The notes under the pieces: model-generated
What the model saw: only the letters and a program-made list of their open reading frames with translations
Told to the model about the DNA's origin: nothing
Database searches by the model: none
Assembly: GCA_900539655.1 (NCBI GenBank)
Contig: UQCR01000057.1
Coordinates: 1-42,557 of the forward strand
Source: an uncultured Robinsoniella sp.
GTDB lineage: Bacteria > Bacillota > Clostridia > Lachnospirales > Lachnospiraceae
Reading direction: 5' to 3'
Length of the DNA stretch: 42,557 bases
Made by a program: the position numbers and the translations under genes
Shown: piece after piece, positions 1 through 9,615 of the stretch
How the letters are laid out: the number at the start of each line of letters is the position of its first letter
Numbering within the stretch: position 1 is the stretch's first letter

Positions 1-111
1 GCATTCCAAACCAATGTCCTGGTCCGCCCCCTTCTCTTTCCGTACACTAACTACAAATACAAAGCGTCCTTCCTCAGCGAACCCCCAATATTCTAACCTT
101 AATTTTTTCAT
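1..111 (-). CDS. Partial hypothetical protein running off the left edge
   Basis: Reading the minus strand from an ATG at 111 gives 37 codons with no stop up to the window edge, beginning MKKLRLEYWGFAEEG. The frame also stays open for about 23 codons upstream of this ATG before a TAA, without another ATG. No convincing Shine-Dalgarno sequence precedes the ATG, so this may instead be the remnant of a longer gene whose N-terminus has been lost. I do not recognise a family. The local protein-like composition (aromatic and charged residues alternating) is the only support. Confidence 0.35.
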   Translation of the reverse strand, partial: MKKLRLEYWGFAEEGRFVFVVSVRKEKGADQDIGLEC

Positions 112-511
112 TGTAATATGAGTTTCATCATCAGCAATATAAACTTTTTCCTGTAAAATTGAGAATATGTTGAATTTGTAAAATTATTCGTTTCCATACA
201 CAATTTGGAGACTTTAGCCGAAAGTGATTGGTTTTACAGGCTAAACAAAAAATAAAAAGAAGAAATTATAAAATATTTGGGATTTTATTAATTATACGCA
301 AGGGAATTTGGGAGGAAAAAATAAAAAAAATGCAATTTTCTAAAGATAATGCTATTTAAAATAAAAAAGCTATAAAAATTGAAAATTCTAATGAACATTG
401 TCCTAAAGATGTTATGGGTCCTTGTGCTAAAATTATCTCAGAAAGATGGATCGTTAAGGGAAAACAGGCAAGGGTTGGGTGCCCTGGAAAAAGAAAGGAG
501 AAAGCGCGGTA
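112..511. other. AT-rich gene-poor stretch with an interrupted small reading frame
   Basis: No ORF of useful length is seen. A short plus-strand frame begins with ATG at 330 behind GGGAGG, reads 9 codons to a TAA at 357-359, then stays open in the same frame for 50 more codons to a TAA at 510-512 that overlaps the ATG of the next gene (TAATG). An in-frame ATG at 414 would give a 32-residue peptide starting MGPCAKIISERW. This may be a decayed small gene or chance. The rest is A-rich sequence without a recognisable element. Confidence 0.4.
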
Positions 512-1381
512 ATGAAAAAGTGGATTAAGTCAGTAATGGGGCTTTTTATGGTGCTGATGATTTATCAATCAATGACAGTAATGGCATCAGAAGGGACAAA
601 GGTTTCTATGGATGTGCGGGAGTACAGTGAAAGTGACAAGACACTGGCGGTCAGTTGTATGATAAAAGGTGGAGAAAATGTAACAAATGGAAAGATTCGA
701 ATATTTTATGATCCGGAAAAAGCAGTACTGCAGTCCAGTGAGGCAGGCGATGCTCTGTCAGGGGCACTGCTTGAAATAAATGACTGTCTTACAGGGAATA
801 AACCGGAGGGAGAGATGATAGCGGTATTTGCCTCATCTCAGGATATTTCCGCTGACGGAAGCCTGGTGGATCTGAAGTTTAAGCTACAGGATGGCGTAAA
901 AAAGGGTGATGAGATTCTTTTTCGGACAGAGGTAGATAAGATGTCGGGAGACGATGGAGATATAGAAGCCGAGGCTTTGGAACTTGCCTATATAGTAGGC
1001 GATAATGAAAAGCCAAATGATGACAATGACGGCGAGACTGAGGATGAAGACAAAAAGACACCTGGAGGAAGTCAAACCGGAACAGGAAATGAAGGCGGAA
1101 CAGGAAATCAAGGTGGAACAGGAAATCAGGGTGGAACAGGGAACCAAGGCGGGTCTGGAAACCAGGGCGTAACTGGAAACCAAAGTGGAAATGGATATCA
1201 GAGTGGCAATAGCAGCCTGAGCGGAAGCAAATATAACAACGCCAGCAAAAGCGGTGTTAAAACAGGAGACAGTACCCCTGTGGCAAGATATTTGATGTTA
1301 GGGGGAGGCTCCTGTCTGGCAATGCTGGGATTTGGGTTTGCCTGGATGAAAAAAAGAAAAAGAGAGGAAGATAGGCAATGA
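512..1381 (+). CDS. Cell-wall-anchored cohesin-like protein
   Basis: Predicted surface protein of 289 aa. Residues 1-25 form a signal peptide. Residues about 28-160 look like a cohesin-type beta-sandwich: GKIRIFYDPEKAVLQ, then GEMIAVFASS, then GSLVDLKFKL and a KKGDEILF strand, the order seen in cohesins. Residues 175-245 are a low-complexity Gly/Asn/Gln/Thr linker with six-residue GGTGNQ repeats (18-bp DNA repeats near 1090-1180). The C-terminus has VKTGD (249-253), a hydrophobic segment (about 259-280) and a KKRKR tail, a typical sortase sorting signal in Clostridia. The start at 512 is chosen because AAAGGAG at 494-500 fits it; an upstream GTG at 479 fits less well. The next two genes encode dockerin proteins, so this is probably their anchoring scaffoldin with a single cohesin. 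Binding specificity is inferred. Confidence 0.75.
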   Translation: MKKWIKSVMGLFMVLMIYQSMTVMASEGTKVSMDVREYSESDKTLAVSCMIKGGENVTNGKIRIFYDPEKAVLQSSEAGDALSGALLEINDCLTGNKPEGEMIAVFASSQDISADGSLVDLKFKLQDGVKKGDEILFRTEVDKMSGDDGDIEAEALELAYIVGDNEKPNDDNDGETEDEDKKTPGGSQTGTGNEGGTGNQGGTGNQGGTGNQGGSGNQGVTGNQSGNGYQSGNSSLSGSKYNNASKSGVKTGDSTPVARYLMLGGGSCLAMLGFGFAWMKKRKREEDRQ

Positions 1382-1569
1382 CCTCATTTCTAAACAAAAT
1401 CCGGACAAATCATAACATAATTCAAATATATTTAAATATTTCTAAAAAAGCAGAAATACCTCAAAATAGTAAAAAATATGAAGGATTTATTCCTAAAAGC
1501 TTTTTCGGTGATCGTGTTACAATAACCGCGAGTTCAAAGTATGAATTATAAAAAGAGAGGAAGGCATTT

Positions 1570-4500
1570 ATGAAAAAAAGACAATGTTTTAAAAAAGCAA
1601 TTGCCGGGATATCCGTGCTGGCTATGGGAGTTACTACCGTGTTACCGGCTATGCCCGCTGTAGCAGCCGAAGAACAAATGAACAACGAAGTGCTGCAGAG
1701 TGAGCATGTACAGCTGACAGCGGAGGAGGCAGCAGGAAATGACTATGTACTCTACACGGTAAACTGCGGAACCCCGGATCCTTCAGTGGTACCAAACAAA
1801 GATCAGGAGCGCATGGGACTATTTCAATCCAATGTGGACCAGATGTATGGCGCTGATGCAGTGACAGGGGCAGAATGGGGACGAAAACCAGATGATGCTT
1901 ATTCATCCGCCATAAATAATGGCGATGATGCTACGGATATTGGAAACAGTTTTATCTATATGTCTGATGGAAATGACGTCACTTATGACAAATATAAAAG
2001 TGCACTTGGCTATAATTTTGAGTTGCCAATGGAGAAGATAGAGGGCCTGGAGGAAAACACTTACGAAGTGACGGTTGCGTTTAAGCATTACTGGGATAGC
2101 CGTATGGTGAATATTATGCTGGAGGGTGAAACAGTAGCTACGGATATTTCTGTGGACTATGGTAAATGGGTAAGCAGAACTTTCACAACAAAGGTTACGG
2201 ACGGGGAACTGAATCTTCTTGTAAAGAGTCCCAGAAGGACAAACAGTAAGCAAGATCCAATTTTGAATTATGTAAAAGTTCGGGCTGTAAAAGAAGAACA
2301 AAAAGAAACAGTTGTTAACAATTCCTTTACCGGTACTAAGGGTGACACCATGTACGACACGAATGGAAAACAGATTCAGGCACACGGAGGGCAGATTCAG
2401 CAGCTGACCGTTGACGGCGAGACAAGATGGTACTGGATCGGGGAGGACAAAACCAATGATTATCGTCCGGTAGGTGGTATTCATATGTATAGCTCTGATG
2501 ACCTGTATAACTGGAGGGATGAAGGAGTAGTACTAAGGACAATGGAAGATCCGGACCAGTTTGAAACGGATACATATTTTAAGGAATTGTATGGTGAAGA
2601 GAGCCAGGAACAAAAAGATGCGGTATTTGTAGATCTTGACAGGAACAACTGTGTAATGGAGCGTCCTAAAATGCTCTACAATGATCAGACAGGCAAATAT
2701 GTGATCTGGTTCCATGCTGACGGAAGATATCCGGGCAGCGATGCTGATTATGGTAAGGCAAAAGCAGGCGTGGCAATAAGCGACAGCCCTAGCGGACCAT
2801 TTAAGCTTCTGGGAAGTTACAAACTGAACTCCCACAATGATCCAAACGGAAATCTGGGTTATGACGGCTGGGCTGGGCGTGGCTCTGTCCGGGATATGAA
2901 TCTGTTTAAGGATGATGACGGTACTGCTTATGTGGTTTATTCTTCTGAGGGGAATGAAACCATGTATGTATCCAGACTAAACAGTGATTATACAGGTCTG
3001 GCAACTGCTCCGGAAGATGCTGTGGAAGGTGTGGATTTCACCCGTAATTTTGTAAAATGGTCCAGGGAAGCACCAGCGATGTTTCAATATAAAGATAAAT
3101 ATTATGTAGTTACATCAGGATGTACGGGATGGAGTCCTAACCAGGCAAAATATGCTGTAGCGGACCACCCAATGGGACCCTGGACAGAAATAGGAGATCC
3201 CTGTACGGACTGGGGAAGCGGAACTACCTATGACACCCAGAGTACCTGCGTATTCCCGGTAGATGCCGAAAATGGCAAATACATATATATGGGTGACCGC
3301 TGGAATGCAGGAGATTTAAGTGAGTCCAGATATGTCTGGGTACCGGTTGAATTCCAGCCGGACAACAAGATTGCTCTGAGAAGATATGAGGACTGGACAC
3401 TGGATGATTTAGAGGGTAAAGGCCTGTTTGAAATAAAGACAAAACTTCCGGATGTGGTTTCTTCTGTCACTGAAATTGCAGAACAGCTTCCGGATGAAGT
3501 AAGCATTTCTTATGGTACAGATGAGGAAACAACACCGGTTACCTGGACGATTGGCGAGTATGATGAAAACAAAATCGGAAGTGTAACAGTTACAGGAACC
3601 CTTACGGAAAAAGGCAGAGAATTCAGCCATAGCATTTATATTGTAAACCCATCCACGCTGTACTTCTTTGACAGCGGTGCAGAAGAATCTGAGTATTTTA
3701 ACCTGGTTAAGAGTACGCTGGGTAACAAAGTATTAAATATGGTTGCGGATCAAAAGTATACAGAAGAAAATAAAGCAGGGTATACAGGAGTGACCAAGGC
3801 GGAGTCTCCGGATAGTTTTGATATGGGCCTGCATGAAGGTAAAAAAATACAGGAAAGCGGCTGGTGGGCTGCAGAAGGTAAAAACATTGAGTATGCATTT
3901 GACTTAAAGCCTGGTACTTATACATTGGCGGCTGGATTCCAGGAATGGTGGAATACAAAAAGGGATCTGAAGGTTTCTGTTAAAATGGGAGATCAGGTTC
4001 TGGCTGCACAGGATTTCACACTTGCAGCCAATGAAGGAGATTTACAGATCAGCAAATCTTTTGAAGTAACAGAAGCAGGAAAAGCAGTTGTAACGGTAAG
4101 TAAGAGAGGAAGTGCCGATGCGGTTCTCAGCTGGATTGGAATTCTGGGCAGCGCTGATGAACCATCTGTGGAAGTAAATAAGAACAGCCTGCAGCTCGCC
4201 ATCACAATGGCTGAAAAACTGGAGGCAGAGCAAAGCGCTAATAACTGCTATACAGAAGAAAGCTGGGCAAAAGTGCAAAAAGCACTTGATGATGCAAGAT
4301 TAGTAATGGCTGATACCCAGGCGTTACAGGAAGATGTTGATTACGCATTCCTGAAACTGATCTCTTCCTGCAATCTTCTTACAGACGGTATCCAGAAAAT
4401 GGGTCTGAATGCAGTAATTGAAGGCGCAAAAGCAATACTTGCAAATGAGGAAGAATTGGCTGAATATACAGAAGAAAGCATAGAGGCTGTAAGAAACGCA

Positions 4501-5208
4501 TTGGCAGAGGCCAAAAGAGTATATGCGGAAACCGGTGTAGATCAGGAAACGGTAAATGCAGCAGCCAGAAAGCTTATGGATGCAGTAACAGGAATGCTGG
4601 TGAAAACAGAAGACACCAGACTTGGAATTCTGATAAGAAAAGCTGAGGAGCTTTTGAGAAATAAAGATCAGTATACGGTAACAAGCATTGAAAATCTGGA
4701 GAAAGCCATTGCAGCCGCAAAAGCCGTAGCAGAGAACAGCCAGGCAAGTGAGTCACAGATTAATGAGAGTTATGCAAATCTGGCAAAAGCAATGACGGAG
4801 CTGGTACGAAAAGGTGACAAGGCTGAACTGAAAAATGCTTTGGATAAGGCGAATGAGATCCTGGCAGAGTCTGAGAAATATGTGGAAGGAACAATCGCAG
4901 GGCTGCAGGCAGTGGTTACAGAGGCACAGGCAGTTTCTGACAGCGGTGAAGCAGATGCAGAAAAAGTAGGCGAAGTTCTGAAAAAGCTTGTACAGGAAAT
5001 TCTGAAAGCACGCTTAAAAGGAGATGCTGACCTGAATGGAGTGGTGGATTCAAGGGATTCAGCTGAAGTATTAAAATATGACGCAGAGCTTAAAGAATTG
5101 ACAGAAGAGCAGCTTAAGGCAGCCGATGTCAATGGAGATGGAACAGCGAATACCAATGATGCAGTGTCCATTTTAAAATATGCTGCAGGTAAAATTGATC
5201 GGTTTTAG
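1570..5208 (+). CDS. Secreted GH43 galactanase-like enzyme with dockerin
   Basis: Exported enzyme of 1212 aa, likely removing galactose from beta-1,3-galactan (type II arabinogalactan). Order: signal peptide 1-33; malectin-like carbohydrate-binding region about 55-240; GH43 five-blade propeller about 250-617; bacterial Ig-like domain about 621-699; second carbohydrate-binding-like domain about 698-860; four helical FIVAR-type repeats about 876-1145; type I dockerin 1151-1212 with two Ca-binding loops (GDADLNGVVD and ADVNGDGTAN). The catalytic core resembles exo-beta-1,3-galactanases (subfamily 24): Glu364 in ERPKM, Glu500 in SREAPAMF as likely acid, and Gln557 in DTQST where other GH43 enzymes use Asp. 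RBS AGAGGAAGG precedes ATG 1570. The cohesin gene upstream and dockerin GH30 downstream support a shared complex. Substrate is inferred; GH43 covers several activities. Confidence 0.85.
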   Translation: MKKRQCFKKAIAGISVLAMGVTTVLPAMPAVAAEEQMNNEVLQSEHVQLTAEEAAGNDYVLYTVNCGTPDPSVVPNKDQERMGLFQSNVDQMYGADAVTGAEWGRKPDDAYSSAINNGDDATDIGNSFIYMSDGNDVTYDKYKSALGYNFELPMEKIEGLEENTYEVTVAFKHYWDSRMVNIMLEGETVATDISVDYGKWVSRTFTTKVTDGELNLLVKSPRRTNSKQDPILNYVKVRAVKEEQKETVVNNSFTGTKGDTMYDTNGKQIQAHGGQIQQLTVDGETRWYWIGEDKTNDYRPVGGIHMYSSDDLYNWRDEGVVLRTMEDPDQFETDTYFKELYGEESQEQKDAVFVDLDRNNCVMERPKMLYNDQTGKYVIWFHADGRYPGSDADYGKAKAGVAISDSPSGPFKLLGSYKLNSHNDPNGNLGYDGWAGRGSVRDMNLFKDDDGTAYVVYSSEGNETMYVSRLNSDYTGLATAPEDAVEGVDFTRNFVKWSREAPAMFQYKDKYYVVTSGCTGWSPNQAKYAVADHPMGPWTEIGDPCTDWGSGTTYDTQSTCVFPVDAENGKYIYMGDRWNAGDLSESRYVWVPVEFQPDNKIALRRYEDWTLDDLEGKGLFEIKTKLPDVVSSVTEIAEQLPDEVSISYGTDEETTPVTWTIGEYDENKIGSVTVTGTLTEKGREFSHSIYIVNPSTLYFFDSGAEESEYFNLVKSTLGNKVLNMVADQKYTEENKAGYTGVTKAESPDSFDMGLHEGKKIQESGWWAAEGKNIEYAFDLKPGTYTLAAGFQEWWNTKRDLKVSVKMGDQVLAAQDFTLAANEGDLQISKSFEVTEAGKAVVTVSKRGSADAVLSWIGILGSADEPSVEVNKNSLQLAITMAEKLEAEQSANNCYTEESWAKVQKALDDARLVMADTQALQEDVDYAFLKLISSCNLLTDGIQKMGLNAVIEGAKAILANEEELAEYTEESIEAVRNALAEAKRVYAETGVDQETVNAAARKLMDAVTGMLVKTEDTRLGILIRKAEELLRNKDQYTVTSIENLEKAIAAAKAVAENSQASESQINESYANLAKAMTELVRKGDKAELKNALDKANEILAESEKYVEGTIAGLQAVVTEAQAVSDSGEADAEKVGEVLKKLVQEILKARLKGDADLNGVVDSRDSAEVLKYDAELKELTEEQLKAADVNGDGTANTNDAVSILKYAAGKIDRF

Positions 5209-5261
5209 GATTCTCACTGAACATCTGGAAGTTTCGGAGATAGTCCGGAAATAGCAAAATA

Positions 5262-5309
5262 GAAACAGAGAGTGGGATACCTGTAGCAGACGGGACTGCT
5301 CTCTGTTTC
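5262..5309 (+). terminator. Long stem-loop between the two glycosidase genes
   Basis: GAAACAGAGAG at 5262-5272 is exactly complementary to CTCTCTGTTTC at 5299-5309. An inner AGCAG/CTGCT stem (5285-5289, 5296-5300) can form as an alternative. Only a weak T-run follows (TTCATAAC), so it may act as a partial terminator or an mRNA-processing/stability element that sets the ratio of GH43 to GH30 rather than as a full stop. Confidence 0.5.
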
Positions 5310-5392
5310 TTCATAACAAAAAATAATGGGCATAAAACTGCAGGCAGGAATGAGTTTACAAATAAGCTCTATGAGGCTAAAGGAGAATGGAT

Positions 5393-8300
5393 ATGAGAAA
5401 GAAAAAAAGGTTTAAACAGGCGGCAGCAGGCATGTCCGCCCTGGCAATAGGAGCATCAACCATATTATCTGCAATGGCTGGGATTCCGGCGATGGCTGCC
5501 GGGGAACAAAAAACGGCAGGAGAGATTGCAGTTAATCCGGATATTCATTATCAGACACTGAATGGCTGGGGCACTTCCCTGTGCTGGTGGGGGAATATCA
5601 TAGGCTCCTGGGGAGATGCGGACTGGAACGGGAACGGCAGAGCCGACCGTGAGGAAATAGCGGAACTGGCATTTTCGCCTGAATATCTGAATCTGAATAT
5701 TGTGCGGTACAATGTAGGAGGAGGAGATAAAGAAAATTCATCCATTAAGAGGTGCGAAGGCCTGGTACCAGGCTGGACAGAGGATATGACCGGTACGAAA
5801 GACGGGAGCGGAGAATTTAACAGCGAGGCTTTCTATGGGAAAACCACGGAAGAAATGAGCGATGCAGGACAGCTGTGGATGTTGGAGCAGGCAAATAAAT
5901 ACAGATATGACTATGCACAGCAAACAGGGGAAGAAAACACCATCATTAACAAAGTATTTTCTAATTCTCCACCTTATTATATGACAAAGTCAGGTACCTC
6001 CACCGGAGGATACTGGAATGATCCCAACAATCTGAAGGATGATTACTATGATGATTTTGCCATGTATATGGCGCGGTCCGCGAACTGGGTGGACCAAAAC
6101 CTGAAATCTAAATTCGGTGTGGGCGTATCCTATATTGAGCCTCTGAATGAGCCGGATACCAACTACTGGCATGAAGGAAGCACCAAACAGGAAGGATGCA
6201 TTTTCAATACAGGGGAGCTCCAGTCACGTGCGTACCGTGAAATGTTAAATGCAATGGAAGCAGAAGAGTTTCAGGGAAATTTAAAGGATGTAAAGATCAC
6301 CGGTACAGATGAGACAAGCCTGTGGGCAGGGATAAATTCCTACAACCGGCTGGACGACGATATAAAGTCCGCCATGGATACAATCAGCGTCCATACATAC
6401 AGCGGAAGCAACAGTGAAAGAAAAGAACTGCGCCACATTGCCGAAATGTATGACAAGGGACTGTGGATGTCAGAAGTCACCAAGGGCGGAGGAAGCCATT
6501 ATGATGGGAGCCACGAATCTATGGAAGCAGCCAACACCCGCTCACAGAGCGAAGGAATCATGGATGACCTGAAGTATATGCAGCCTACAGCGTGGATTGC
6601 ATGGCTGGTGGCAGACAGTGAATATGAGTGCCTTCAGACAAATTCTAACTGGGGCTTGATTCATGCGGTATTTGAAAAGGACGGACAGCCGGTGCCTGAT
6701 TACCACACAAATCTGGTGGACGGTAACGGGAACCGTAAGGAAGGAGTTCCAGGTGAGGGGTACTGGGCAGTGACGAAACAGCTTTATACCATGATGCAGT
6801 ACAGTAAGTACCTGAAGGCTGGTTATACAATGATTGATATTCAGGACTCCAATATGTGTGCCGCAATTTCACCGGAAGGCGATGAACTGGTTATCGTTGC
6901 TCAGAATTTTGGCGGAGAAAGAAATACATCGGTGGACTTAAGCGCATTTAATACTGCAGCGACAGCAGAACTCTACCGTACCTCAGATTCAGAGAGCTGC
7001 CAGCTGGCTGAGACTCAGGATGTGACAGATGGCATACTGGATGTGACACTGCCGTCAAATTCCGTTTCTACCTATATAATCAGGGCAAATGATGCAAGTG
7101 CGGTCTGCAGTCCATCAGACTATGCAAAAGTGGTGGATGCTAACGTTGAAAAGCCGGCTGAAGATTGGACTTCAGATATCAATAAGTTTACCTATACCGG
7201 GTCCTGGGGAAATTCTGCAGAGAGCTTCGGTGGTGGAAAGTATACAACTGCGCCGGAGGGTCTGGCTGAGTTTACATTTGAGGGCACCCAGGCTCAGATC
7301 TATGGAACGATGGCACCGGAAGGAGCACTTGTAAATATATCCGTCGATGGCGGAGAACAACAGGAAGTTTCCCTGGTATCTGAGGATAAAGAGGGTGGTG
7401 TTCTCCTTTATCACACAGGACTCCTGGAAGAAGGCACACATACAATTTCCATATCCAAGGCGGCAGGGCAGGATGGAAAGCTTCTGGAGATCAGCAACGG
7501 AAGAGTCATTTATGGAACTTTGAATGAAAAAGTTGAAAATATCAGCAAGAGTGAACAAGTCTATACGGTAAGCGGTGTGCAGCCAATACTTCCGGATACA
7601 GTAACTGCCCGCACCAATATGGGTAATAAATTAGAGATGAAAGTAGTATGGAATCTGGAGGGTGTTGACTTTACCAAAAATGTAACCCTGGAAGGCACTG
7701 TCTCTGAAACGGCTGTCAAGGCATCTGTGGATGTTCAGATCATACCGGAAAATGTGCAGTATTTCATAGACTGTAACAATCCGGAGTCTCCGGAATACAA
7801 ACGGGTAAACCGTTATGCAGAACTTTTAAATCAGAGTCCTGATCAGAAGTATGAGGAAGGCAGCTGGGGTTATGCGGAGCAGTACGGTGCATACAACGGG
7901 GATGTAAACGATAATTATGATACCGGCTGGTATGCAAAACAGGGACAGCAGATTCGCTATGTGATTCCTTTGGAGGCGGGCACATATCGGGTGAGCATGG
8001 GATTCAAAGAGTGGTGGAACCAGAACCGTCCTATGAAAGTCTCGGTAACGGCGGGAGGAAAAACGACAGAACTTGGAACGGCAAACACCTGGAAGAATAA
8101 CAACCCCTGGAATGAGGAATATTATGAGTTTACCTGTGAGGCGGCAGGAGAAGCCACCCTGTCCGTAGCGGCAAACGGAGGACCGGATCCGGTACTTTCC
8201 TATATCAGGATTCAGAATAAGCTAAATCTGCAGGAGTTAAAAGATGCACTCACTGGCGCCAGAGCAATCGACAGAAGCCAGTACCCGGAGGAAAAGCTGG

Positions 8301-9472
8301 AAGTGCTGGATGAAGCCGTAAAAGCAGGACATCCATTGCTTTACCATGCTGGAACCAGCCAGAAGGACGCAGAGCAGGCAGCGCTGAAGATCCGTGAAGC
8401 ACTTGAAGGCTTAAATGGCGGCGGGGAAACGCAGGAAACAGACCTTACAAGTCTGAAACTGGCAATTGCCATGGCTGAAAAATTAGAATTGCAGCAAAAT
8501 GAGAATAAATGCTTTACAGAAGAAAGCTGGGCAGCAGTAGAAGACGCTTTATCACTGGCAAGAGCAGCGCTTGAGAAGCCAGAGGCAACCCAGGATGAAG
8601 TGGACAGGGCATTCTTAAAGCTGATTACCGTATGTAATCTTCTGGAGAGTACCACCCAGAAAACGGGGCTGAAGGCTGTCATCGATGGTGCAGAAGCAAT
8701 ACTCACAGATGAGGAGAGCCTGGCACAATACACGGAGGAAAGTGTAGAGGCAGTCAGAACTGCGCTGGCAGAGGCGAAAAGGGTTTATACAAACGAGGGT
8801 GTGAGTCAGGAAGCTGTTAATGAGGCAGCCCGAAAGTTAATGGATGCAGTGACGGGATTACTGTTAAAGAGCGAGGACACAAGGCTTGACATTTTGATTC
8901 AGAAGGCTGAATCTATCTTAAAAAATGAGGCACAGTATACACCGTCCAGTATTGCCGGATTAAGAACTGCACTGGAGGCAGCAAAAGCAGCAGCGGAAAA
9001 TGGAAAGGCAGATGTGGCAGAAATTAATCAGGCATATAAAGATCTTGCTGAGGCGATGACATCTCTTATTCGAAAAGGTAATAAGTCAGAACTTAAGAAT
9101 GCACTGGATATGGCGGATCAGATTCTGCAGAACTCAAAAAAATACCTGGAAAGCAGTATATCGGGGCTTCAGGCATTGACAGAGGAAGCACGTAAGGTTT
9201 ATGATGATGTGGAGTCAGATGCAGGGCGTATCGGTGAAGTGCTGAAGAGACTGATTAACGAGATTCTCAAAGCCCGCCTTATGGGAGATACAGACCTGAA
9301 CGGAGTGGTCGATACAAATGATTCCGCGGAACTGTTAAAGTACAATGCAGAACTCAGGCCATTTACTGAGGAACAGAAGCAGTTAGGGGATGTAAATGGG
9401 GATGGAACGGCAGACAGCGGAGACGCGGCCGTAATTCTGCAGTATGCGGCGGAAAAAATTGTATCATTTTAG
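5393..9472 (+). CDS. Secreted GH30 endo-beta-1,6-galactanase-like enzyme with dockerin
   Basis: Exported enzyme of 1359 aa. Order: signal peptide; GH30 (beta/alpha)8 barrel plus side beta-domain about 43-569; galactose-binding-like domain about 591-712; Ig-like domain about 721-785; carbohydrate-binding-like domain about 789-943; helical FIVAR-type repeats about 944-1290; type I dockerin 1297-1359. NGWGTSLCWWGN and IEPLNEP followed by QEGC match GH30 subfamily 5, whose characterised members cut beta-1,6-galactan side chains. Acid/base is Glu253 (LNEP), nucleophile Glu361 (LWMSEVTKGG). ATG 5393 is preferred over ATG 5387 because AAAGGAG (5379-5385) is 7 nt before it, against 1 nt for the other. 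The C-terminal arm is clearly paralogous to that of the upstream GH43. Exact substrate is inferred from family. Confidence 0.87.
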   Translation: MRKKKRFKQAAAGMSALAIGASTILSAMAGIPAMAAGEQKTAGEIAVNPDIHYQTLNGWGTSLCWWGNIIGSWGDADWNGNGRADREEIAELAFSPEYLNLNIVRYNVGGGDKENSSIKRCEGLVPGWTEDMTGTKDGSGEFNSEAFYGKTTEEMSDAGQLWMLEQANKYRYDYAQQTGEENTIINKVFSNSPPYYMTKSGTSTGGYWNDPNNLKDDYYDDFAMYMARSANWVDQNLKSKFGVGVSYIEPLNEPDTNYWHEGSTKQEGCIFNTGELQSRAYREMLNAMEAEEFQGNLKDVKITGTDETSLWAGINSYNRLDDDIKSAMDTISVHTYSGSNSERKELRHIAEMYDKGLWMSEVTKGGGSHYDGSHESMEAANTRSQSEGIMDDLKYMQPTAWIAWLVADSEYECLQTNSNWGLIHAVFEKDGQPVPDYHTNLVDGNGNRKEGVPGEGYWAVTKQLYTMMQYSKYLKAGYTMIDIQDSNMCAAISPEGDELVIVAQNFGGERNTSVDLSAFNTAATAELYRTSDSESCQLAETQDVTDGILDVTLPSNSVSTYIIRANDASAVCSPSDYAKVVDANVEKPAEDWTSDINKFTYTGSWGNSAESFGGGKYTTAPEGLAEFTFEGTQAQIYGTMAPEGALVNISVDGGEQQEVSLVSEDKEGGVLLYHTGLLEEGTHTISISKAAGQDGKLLEISNGRVIYGTLNEKVENISKSEQVYTVSGVQPILPDTVTARTNMGNKLEMKVVWNLEGVDFTKNVTLEGTVSETAVKASVDVQIIPENVQYFIDCNNPESPEYKRVNRYAELLNQSPDQKYEEGSWGYAEQYGAYNGDVNDNYDTGWYAKQGQQIRYVIPLEAGTYRVSMGFKEWWNQNRPMKVSVTAGGKTTELGTANTWKNNNPWNEEYYEFTCEAAGEATLSVAANGGPDPVLSYIRIQNKLNLQELKDALTGARAIDRSQYPEEKLEVLDEAVKAGHPLLYHAGTSQKDAEQAALKIREALEGLNGGGETQETDLTSLKLAIAMAEKLELQQNENKCFTEESWAAVEDALSLARAALEKPEATQDEVDRAFLKLITVCNLLESTTQKTGLKAVIDGAEAILTDEESLAQYTEESVEAVRTALAEAKRVYTNEGVSQEAVNEAARKLMDAVTGLLLKSEDTRLDILIQKAESILKNEAQYTPSSIAGLRTALEAAKAAAENGKADVAEINQAYKDLAEAMTSLIRKGNKSELKNALDMADQILQNSKKYLESSISGLQALTEEARKVYDDVESDAGRIGEVLKRLINEILKARLMGDTDLNGVVDTNDSAELLKYNAELRPFTEEQKQLGDVNGDGTADSGDAAVILQYAAEKIVSF

Positions 9473-9506
9473 GGGATCCAGGTAGAATACTGGCACTGGA
9501 ACCCAT

Positions 9507-9551
9507 AAATCCGGATGTATCTTACGTATTTAGATATGTCCGGATTTTTTT
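9507..9551 (+). terminator. Intrinsic terminator after the GH30 gene
   Basis: AAATCCGGA (9507-9515) pairs with TCCGGATTT (9539-9547), with an inner TATCT/AGATA stem, then a T-run to 9551. It separates the glycosidase genes from the two-component genes. No clear promoter lies in the 60 bases before the regulator, so read-through may supply part of its transcript. Confidence 0.85.
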
Positions 9552-9615
9552 GCTTATGAATTTACCCGGGGAAACTGTATGTGTAACAAAGGAGAAAATG
9601 GAGAAGGAAGAGATA

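Noticed and set aside
1903..2484. 193-codon minus-strand frame inside the GH43 gene
   Set aside because: Antisense shadow of a clear domain-bearing gene; no RBS and no recognisable motif.
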